The notes below the pieces were generated by a model. That model had not been told where the DNA came from and ran no database searches. It saw nothing but the letters and a program-made list of their open reading frames with translations. Position numbers and translations under genes: made by a program. From contig CAKKRJ010000002.1 in NCBI GenBank assembly GCA_919902775.1, forward strand, positions 320,245-384,244: DNA of 64,000 nt, in the 5' to 3' direction. This document shows, piece after piece, positions 57,765 to 64,000 of the stretch. Positions within the stretch are counted from its first letter, which is position 1, and each line of letters begins with the position of its first letter. Source of the DNA: Burkholderiaceae bacterium (GTDB lineage Bacteria > Pseudomonadota > Gammaproteobacteria > Burkholderiales > Burkholderiaceae_C).

Positions 57765-57780
57765 TGCCTGCTTGAGCGTG

Positions 57781-58563
57781 TCAGCTCAGCGCGGCCAGTT
57801 CGGCTTCTTCAAACCCGGCCAGCCTGCGCGCGGCCATGTTGTAGGGCGGTCGCAATTTGGGGGCGTCGTATTGCGCGATCAATTCGGCATAGTTGCGCAC
57901 CGGGTCCAGCCCACGCTGGGCGCACAGGTAGCGGTACCAGCGGTTGCCTGCGGCCACGTGGCCGATTTCTTCTTGCAAAATGATGTCGAGAATTTCGCCC
58001 GCTCGGTGGTCGCCCACGCTGACCAGCTTGTTTTTGACGCCGGGCGAGGCGTCCAGGCCCCGCGCTTCCATGGTGCGCGGCACGATGCCGATGCGCGCCA
58101 GCAAATCGCCTTGGGTGCGCTCGGCCATGTCCCACAGCGTGTTGTGGGCAGGAAAGTCGCCGTAGTCAAAGCCCATGCCCACCAAATGGTTGCGCAGCAG
58201 GGTGAAATGCCGGGCTTCTTCCTGCGCAATGCGCATCCAGTCGGTGTAAAACGCATTGGGCATGCCCGCAAAGCGCCAGACCACGTCCAGCGCCAGGTCA
58301 ATGGCATTGAGTTCGATGTGGGCAATGGCGTGCACCAGCATTGCCCGGCCTTCGGGCGTGGCCATCGATTTGGCTTTGAGCTGGGTGTGGGGCACGAGCA
58401 CCGGCTTGGCCGCGCGGCCTGGCCCCAGGCCTGGTGCTTGCAGGATCTCGCTGGCGCCCACGGGCAGGCTCAAATCCAGCGACAACGTGGTTTGGGCTTT
58501 CAGCACAGGATCGGTTTGTGCCCAAGGGCCCAGGGCGGCGGTGCGCAAAGAGTGCATGGTCAT
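57781..58563 (-). CDS. DUF455 ferritin-like protein
   Basis: A 260-residue protein of the DUF455 family, a predicted ferritin-like di-iron four-helix bundle. Candidate metal ligands are in the repeated E..xH pattern: AIAHIELNAIDLALD, MRIAQEEARHFTLLRNHL, and later ILDIILQEEIGHVAAGNRWY. The function is not established for the family. The start could be GTG 58578, ATG 58563 or ATG 58557; 58563 is a compromise. It is divergent from the carbonic-anhydrase-like gene, with about 75 bp between. Confidence 0.88.
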   Translation of the reverse strand: MTMHSLRTAALGPWAQTDPVLKAQTTLSLDLSLPVGASEILQAPGLGPGRAAKPVLVPHTQLKAKSMATPEGRAMLVHAIAHIELNAIDLALDVVWRFAGMPNAFYTDWMRIAQEEARHFTLLRNHLVGMGFDYGDFPAHNTLWDMAERTQGDLLARIGIVPRTMEARGLDASPGVKNKLVSVGDHRAGEILDIILQEEIGHVAAGNRWYRYLCAQRGLDPVRNYAELIAQYDAPKLRPPYNMAARRLAGFEEAELAALS

Positions 58564-58639
58564 CTCGATTGGGGCCACGGCCTTCCGTGAGCATCCCTAC
58601 AATTGTAGGTTTACAGACCCAGGCTGACAGGAGATCCCC

Positions 58640-59164
58640 ATGGCCATTTACCAACTCGACGCCCAGACCCCAGAAGTGGCCGACTCCGCGTGGGTTGCCG
58701 ACAACGCGCAGGTGATGGGGGCGGTGCAAATTGCGGCCGATGCCAGCGTCTGGTTTGGCGTCACCGTTAGGGGCGACAACGAGCCCATCGTGATCGGTGA
58801 AGGCAGCAACATCCAGGACGGCAGCGTGCTGCACAGCGACCATGGCAAGCCCCTGTTGATCGGTAAGCACGTCACCGTGGGCCACATGGTCATTCTGCAC
58901 GGCTGCACCATTGGCGATGAGTCCTTGGTGGGCATGGGGGCCGTGGTGCTCAATGGGGCCAAGATTGGCAAAAATTGCCTGGTGGGCGCGGGCGCGCTGG
59001 TGACCGAGGGCAAGGAATTCCCGGACGGCTCGATGATCGTGGGTTCGCCTGCCAAGGTGGTGCGCGAATTGACGCCAGAGCAGATCGAAGGGCTGCGGCA
59101 AAGTGCCCGCAGTTACTTGCAAAATGCCCGCCGTTTCAAGACGGGGCTCAAGAAGATCGCTTGA
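58640..59164 (+). CDS. Gamma-carbonic-anhydrase family protein (YrdA/PaaY type)
   Basis: A left-handed beta-helix hexapeptide-repeat protein of 174 residues. Visible are [32 protein letters not shown] and [15 protein letters not shown], whose His residues form the trimer zinc site, then [14 protein letters not shown] and [12 protein letters not shown]. It lacks the long acidic loop of true archaeal gamma-carbonic anhydrase, so catalytic activity is uncertain. ATG 58640 follows an AGGAGA ribosome site. It is separated by about 68 bp from hslO on the same strand. Confidence 0.93.
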   Translation: MAIYQLDAQTPEVADSAWVADNAQVMGAVQIAADASVWFGVTVRGDNEPIVIGEGSNIQDGSVLHSDHGKPLLIGKHVTVGHMVILHGCTIGDESLVGMGAVVLNGAKIGKNCLVGAGALVTEGKEFPDGSMIVGSPAKVVRELTPEQIEGLRQSARSYLQNARRFKTGLKKIA

Positions 59165-59232
59165 TGTGCGCGGCCCTGCATTGACATCCATTTAACTTGC
59201 GAGGATCAGCCCGAGGGGCTGTTGACTGAACT

Positions 59233-60219
59233 TTGTCCGAACTCCATAAATTCATTTTTGAAGGCTTGCCCGTTCGCGGCATGCTGGTGCGCTTGACCGA
59301 TGCCTGGCAAGACATTCTGGCGCGACGTGCCGCCAATTCCGAAACAGGGGCCTACCCGGCACCGGTGCGCCAACTGTTGGGCGAGATGGCCGCTGCGGGC
59401 GTGCTGATGCAGGGCAACATCAAGTTCAACGGGGCGCTGGTGTTGCAGATTTTTGGTGATGGTCCGGTCCGGCTGGGCGTGGTCGAGGTGCAACCCGACC
59501 TGAGCCTGCGGGCCACCTGCACCCAGGTGGGCGAGGTGGCGGGCAACGCCACCCTGAGTCAGTTGGTGAATGTGAACAACGCAGGCCGTTGCGCGATCAC
59601 GCTCGACCCGCAGGACCGCTTGCCCGGCCAACAGCCTTACCAGGGCGTGGTGCCCTTGTTTGGGGACCGGGGCGAAAAGCTTGAAAACATCAGCGAGGTG
59701 CTGGAGCACTACATGCTGCAGTCCGAGCAGCTGGACACGGTGCTGGTGCTGGCGGCCAACGACCAGGTGGCCGCAGGCTTGCTGATCCAGCGCCTGCCGA
59801 TGGAAGGCGAGGGTAATCTGGCTGGGCAGATGGATTCGGTGGCGCGTGAAGCTCAGTTGGGCCGCAGCGAAGACTACAACCGCATCGCCATCTTGGCCAA
59901 GAGTTTGAAGCGCGAAGAACTCCTCACGCTGGACGCAGAAACCATTTTGCACCGCCTGTTTTGGGAGGAGCCACTGGCCCGCTTCGAGCCCTTGATCGGC
60001 GAGACCGGTCCCCGCTTTGCCTGCCGCTGCAACCGCGAACGCGTGGGCCACATGATCCGCAGCCTGGGCACCGAAGAGGTCGAAGGCATCATCGCCGAAC
60101 AAGGGCAGGTGGAGGTGGGCTGCGACTTTTGTGGTGCGCAATACCGTTTTGACCCGGTGGACGCGGCCGGCTTGTTCACCGGTTTGAGTGCTGACTTGTC
60201 AGGCGGCGCTGTCCATTGA
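59233..60219 (+). CDS. hslO: Redox-regulated chaperone Hsp33
   Basis: A cytoplasmic holdase activated by oxidation and heat, 328 residues. The N-terminal substrate-binding domain (FIFEGLPVRGMLVRLTDAWQ) leads to a linker and a C-terminal zinc redox switch. The four Cys are in FACRCNRERV (CxC) and GCDFCGAQYRF (CxxC), with GTEEVEGIIAEQG between, all diagnostic. The start is TTG 59233; no ATG is suitably placed. The protein is slightly longer than E. coli Hsp33 through its C-terminal tail. A family-1 repeat follows 20 bp after the stop. Confidence 0.95.
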   Translation: MSELHKFIFEGLPVRGMLVRLTDAWQDILARRAANSETGAYPAPVRQLLGEMAAAGVLMQGNIKFNGALVLQIFGDGPVRLGVVEVQPDLSLRATCTQVGEVAGNATLSQLVNVNNAGRCAITLDPQDRLPGQQPYQGVVPLFGDRGEKLENISEVLEHYMLQSEQLDTVLVLAANDQVAAGLLIQRLPMEGEGNLAGQMDSVAREAQLGRSEDYNRIAILAKSLKREELLTLDAETILHRLFWEEPLARFEPLIGETGPRFACRCNRERVGHMIRSLGTEEVEGIIAEQGQVEVGCDFCGAQYRFDPVDAAGLFTGLSADLSGGAVH

Positions 60220-60239
60220 TGGTGCTGGATGCATCCGCG

Positions 60240-60291
60240 CAGGTCGGTCCCTTCAGGTCCGACGTTTCAGGCTGAAGCCGCCAACCTACGG
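60240..60291. repeat. Family-1 palindromic repeat pair overlapping the kinase stop
   Basis: CAGGTCGGTCCCTTCAGGTC followed by CGACG, and then the degenerate inverted arm GGCTGAAGCCGCCAACCTAC, form a stem. The element fills the gap between the convergent hslO and NadR-like kinase genes. Its right arm supplies the last codons and TAG stop (60286-60288) of the kinase gene. Confidence 0.7.
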
Positions 60292-60969
60292 GATGGCGTC
60301 GTTTGTCGGCCGTTGCGTCAGTAGTCCGGTGAACAGCCTGTGTTCACAATCGGGGTCGCTGCAGTCGTTGCATTGCCACACGGTGCGCCCCTGGTTGATC
60401 GCGAACTGAGCCTGTTCCCGGGTCTGGCGGGCGGCATCGTCTTCGCCGGGCATGTCCAGCGCCAGCAGCGCATTGTTCAGGCGCATGTGCCCTTGTCCAT
60501 ACACCACGCGGTAGGCAAGGCCTGCCCGGTCCAGCGCCTGCCGCACCAGGGTGTCCACCGGTCCGCGCACATGCGGGCCATCGCGCTGCAAGCCGTCGGC
60601 GACCCAAGCCAGGTCCAGGCCCGTGAGCAAGGTGGTGTCGTACAGACTTTGGTGCGCCAAAGCCATGGGATACAGGCTTTGGTCGTCAAACAGCAGGTGG
60701 CTGTAGACCGCCGTCATGAGGGGGGTGGTGTCCGCGATGACCCAGCCTTGTGAGACTTGCACCACGGCTTGTGCTTGTGTTTGCGCAATGCCCATTTGTT
60801 CATGGGCTTGGGGGGTGCGGCCTTCGCGGTCACACCAGCTGCGCAGTGCTTCGTCGACGGTGCAAACTGCCTGCCCGCGCTGCTGCAGCACATGGGCCAG
60901 GGCGTGTACCAGCCAGGACTTGCCGGTGCTTTCTGCACCCAGGACCGCGATGCGTTGCAGGCGCCTCAT
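60286..60969 (-). CDS. NadR-type nicotinamide riboside kinase (P-loop ATPase)
   Basis: A 227-residue P-loop protein related to the C-terminal kinase domain of NadR. It starts MRRLQRIAVLGAESTGKSWL (Walker A GAESTGKS), then DEALRSWCDREGRTPQ, VIADTTPLMTAVYSHLLF and LAWVADGLQRDGPHVR. The N-terminal helix-turn-helix and NMN adenylyltransferase domains of NadR are absent. ATG 60969 overlaps the pnuC stop (ATGA), so import and phosphorylation of nicotinamide riboside are coupled. A Cys-rich C-terminal stretch (QCNDCSDPDCEH) is present. Confidence 0.87.
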   Translation of the reverse strand: MRRLQRIAVLGAESTGKSWLVHALAHVLQQRGQAVCTVDEALRSWCDREGRTPQAHEQMGIAQTQAQAVVQVSQGWVIADTTPLMTAVYSHLLFDDQSLYPMALAHQSLYDTTLLTGLDLAWVADGLQRDGPHVRGPVDTLVRQALDRAGLAYRVVYGQGHMRLNNALLALDMPGEDDAARQTREQAQFAINQGRTVWQCNDCSDPDCEHRLFTGLLTQRPTNDAIP

Positions 60970-61538
60970 ACCGCCTGCTGGCGCAGACTTTTTTGCCAGG
61001 CGCGCCAGCCCCAGACGCTCATGGCCGTGAACAGGGCGTACAGCACGACCGTCAGCCACAGGCCTTTGTAGGCAAACAGGGCCACGCTGAGGGTGTTGAC
61101 CACCAGCCAGACCAGCCAGTTTTCGATGTATTTGCGCCCCAGCAAAGCCTGCCCGACCAGGCTGAGCGCGGTGGGCAAGGCATCCCACCATGCCACATCG
61201 CTGTCGGTGAAGTGCTGCAGCGCCAGGGCCAGAGCGGGCCAAAGAGCGGCACTGGCCAGCAGCACCCCTATCCAGCCACGCGCAGACAAGCGTTGGATCA
61301 CCAACGCAGGTTGCGCGTCATCGCCCTTGCGCAGCCATTGCCGCCAGCCCCAAAAAGCCAGGGCGGCAAAGACCAGTTGCAAACCGGCCTCGCCATACAA
61401 CAGGCTGTCCTTGAACACAAAAAAGTAAAGGAGGGAGCTGATGATGGCCAGCGGCCAACTCCAGTGCAGCTCCCGGATGCTGCAGACCACCATGGCCAGG
61501 GACAGCACGAACCCGGCGACTTCGATGGGGGACATCAT
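60966..61538 (-). CDS. pnuC: Nicotinamide riboside transporter PnuC
   Basis: An inner-membrane facilitator of 190 residues with about seven helices. Signature stretches are LAMVVCSIRELHWSWPLAII with the Trp-rich substrate site, FKDSLLYGEAGLQLVFAAL and KYIENWLVWLVVNTLSVALF. Uptake is trapped by phosphorylation through the kinase encoded next. ATG 61538 overlaps the ftsB stop (ATGA), and its stop overlaps the kinase start. In other genera pnuC may be under NAD or thiamin control; no riboswitch is seen here, and expression probably comes from the eno/ftsB promoter. Confidence 0.92.
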   Translation of the reverse strand: MMSPIEVAGFVLSLAMVVCSIRELHWSWPLAIISSLLYFFVFKDSLLYGEAGLQLVFAALAFWGWRQWLRKGDDAQPALVIQRLSARGWIGVLLASAALWPALALALQHFTDSDVAWWDALPTALSLVGQALLGRKYIENWLVWLVVNTLSVALFAYKGLWLTVVLYALFTAMSVWGWRAWQKSLRQQAV

Positions 61539-61810
61539 TTGGCGATCTGGACGTAGATCTCGTTGGGCTTGACCATGCCCAGCTCGTGCCGGGCACGCTC
61601 TTCGACCATGTTCAGGCCTTCCTTGAGGTCGTTGACTTCGGCGTTGAGTTGCTCAATCTGGTGGCGCGCCACTTCATTGGCCACTTTTTGTTGCTGCAAC
61701 GCTTCCTCGAGTTCGGCCACATTGGGCGCACCGCCTCGGCCCAACCACAGTTGGGCCTGCAAGAGCCCCAGCAAGGCGATCAGCACCATTGGAACGAGGC
61801 GGCTTCCCAT
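61535..61810 (-). CDS. ftsB: Cell division protein FtsB
   Basis: Single-pass divisome protein of 91 residues. A short N-terminus, one hydrophobic segment (VPMVLIALLGLLQAQLWLG), then a coiled coil (about 30-75, ELEEALQQQKVANEVARHQI), and the family C-terminus EERARHELGMVKPNEIYVQI. It partners FtsL and FtsQ. It lies 11 bp after enolase, the usual eno-ftsB order of proteobacteria. It is joined to pnuC by an ATGA overlap. Confidence 0.94.
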   Translation of the reverse strand: MGSRLVPMVLIALLGLLQAQLWLGRGGAPNVAELEEALQQQKVANEVARHQIEQLNAEVNDLKEGLNMVEERARHELGMVKPNEIYVQIAK

Positions 61811-61821
61811 CGCGCGGGGGA

Positions 61822-63120
<1,299 letters not shown>

Positions 63121-63141
63121 TCAATTTAAAAACAAAACGGA

Positions 63142-63429
63142 TCAAAGACCTTCAACGACAACCATGCGCATGGTGGCGGCACCCGCACGGGCTTGGCGGG
63201 CTTTCTGGTATTCGGGCAGTTCGTAAAACGCCTTGGCGGCATCGAACGTCGGAAACTTCAAAATCACGATTCGCTCAGGTGCCCAGTCGCCCTCGAGCAC
63301 TTGCACTTGGCCACCGCGCACGCAGACTTCGGCGCCTGCGGTTTGCATGGCGGCGGTGGACCATTTTTTGTACTCTTCGTACTGGGTCGGGTTGGTGACC
63401 TGAACGTTGGCGATGATATAGCCGCTCAT
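63142..63429 (-). CDS. DUF1330 family small protein
   Basis: A 95-residue protein of the DUF1330 (dimeric alpha-beta barrel) family: [37 protein letters not shown] and [18 protein letters not shown] are the usual motifs. The biochemical function is unknown. ATG 63429 overlaps the kdsA stop (ATGA), so it is translated with kdsA; eno follows 33 bp later. The gene is often found beside kdsA in betaproteobacteria, but no role in Kdo synthesis has been read from sequence. Confidence 0.92.
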   Translation of the reverse strand: MSGYIIANVQVTNPTQYEEYKKWSTAAMQTAGAEVCVRGGQVQVLEGDWAPERIVILKFPTFDAAKAFYELPEYQKARQARAGAATMRMVVVEGL

Positions 63430-64000
63430 GCGAAGTTGTCCTCGAGGAAGGGGTTCTTTTTGGTGACGGAATCGAGTTGCACCAGAGTTTCGAGCAGGGC
63501 TTGCATCTTGCCCAGGGGCACAGCGTTGGGGCCGTCTGACCAAGCCTCGGCTGGCTTGGGGTGGGTTTCCATGAAGAGGCCCGCCACACCGGCGGCCACG
63601 CCTGCGCGGGCCAGCACGGGCACCATCTCGCGGGCGCCGCCACTGCTGGTGCCCTGGCCACCTGGTTTTTGCACCGAGTGCGTCACGTCGAACACCACGG
63701 GTGCGCCGGTTTTGCGCATCTCGGCCAGGCTGGTCATGTCGGCCACCAAGTTGTTGTAGCCAAAACTCACGCCGCGCTCGCAGGCCAAAAAGTTGTCTTC
63801 GGGCAAGCCAGCGTCGCGTGCGGCAGCGCGGGCTTTGTCGATGACGTTTTTCATGTCCCAAGGGGCCAGAAACTGGCCTTTCTTGATGTTCGCCGGTTTG
63901 CCCGATTGCGCCACGGCACGGATGAAGTCGGTTTGGCGGCACAAAAAGGCCGGGGTCTGCAACACGTCCACCACGCTGGCCACGTCTTTGACCTGAGACT
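63426..64000 (-). CDS. kdsA: 3-deoxy-8-phosphooctulonate (Kdo-8-P) synthase, 5' end outside window
   Basis: The C-terminal 190 or so residues of Kdo-8-P synthase, which condenses arabinose 5-phosphate and phosphoenolpyruvate for LPS core. The frame is open at the right edge; the full family length is about 280. Visible landmarks are [58 protein letters not shown] and [20 protein letters not shown]. The stop overlaps the DUF1330 gene start (ATGA). Confidence 0.96.
   Translation of the reverse strand, partial: SQVKDVASVVDVLQTPAFLCRQTDFIRAVAQSGKPANIKKGQFLAPWDMKNVIDKARAAARDAGLPEDNFLACERGVSFGYNNLVADMTSLAEMRKTGAPVVFDVTHSVQKPGGQGTSSGGAREMVPVLARAGVAAGVAGLFMETHPKPAEAWSDGPNAVPLGKMQALLETLVQLDSVTKKNPFLEDNFA

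Overview
The window looks like chromosomal DNA of a betaproteobacterium in the order Burkholderiales, most likely the family Comamonadaceae. The evidence is the dense high-GC coding, the run kdsA - DUF1330 - eno - ftsB, the orphan Bug-type (TctC) receptors, a 4-bp ATGA stop/start overlap at many gene junctions, and two families of short GC-rich palindromic repeats between genes. No species is named because nothing here is diagnostic. No rRNA, tRNA, CRISPR array, transposase or phage gene was seen.

Layout. 1-19788 (+): the 3' part of a giant RTX / FG-GAP / Ig-like surface protein (over 5000 residues in view) and its type I secretion machine (ABC exporter, HlyD-type adaptor, TolC-type outer membrane channel). 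19810-22442 (-): a two-component system whose response regulator has no conventional start codon. 22541-30809: an envelope-modification region with two related periplasmic SGNH proteins, an acyltransferase-3/SGNH fusion and a LysM-glucosaminidase; the acyltransferase and one SGNH gene are joined by ATGA overlaps to miaA and a Bcr/CflA transporter. 31213-34158: mutL and a DedA protein among dispersed repeats, one of which lies inside mutL. 34303-40527: a fructose/ribose-type sugar locus (kinase, ABC permease, binding protein; divergently ATPase, RbsD/FucU mutarotase, ROK regulator, transaldolase-like aldolase).

40953-51670 is the most notable segment: an aromatic-degradation cluster of ten same-strand genes plus a divergent LysR regulator. 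It encodes a Rieske dioxygenase (alpha, beta, flavin/iron-sulfur reductase), a short-chain dehydrogenase, a Bug solute receptor, a cytoplasmic-type sulfatase, and an apparently complete lower pathway for hydroxyquinol (hydroxyquinol 1,2-dioxygenase, maleylacetate reductase, 3-oxoadipate CoA-transferase A and B). It is bracketed exactly by two 220-bp direct copies of the 3' end of the amidase gene amiC (3 mismatches), so it looks inserted at amiC. A reasonable but unproven reading is a route for a sulfated or hydroxylated aromatic acid through hydroxyquinol to 3-oxoadipyl-CoA.

51671-64000 is mainly core genome: amiC, tsaE, queG, an AEC carrier, a Bug receptor, xerD, a DUF455 protein, a gamma-carbonic-anhydrase-like protein, hslO (Hsp33), a nicotinamide riboside salvage pair (NadR-type kinase and pnuC) joined by ATGA overlaps to ftsB, then eno, a DUF1330 gene and the 3' part of kdsA, which runs off the right edge.
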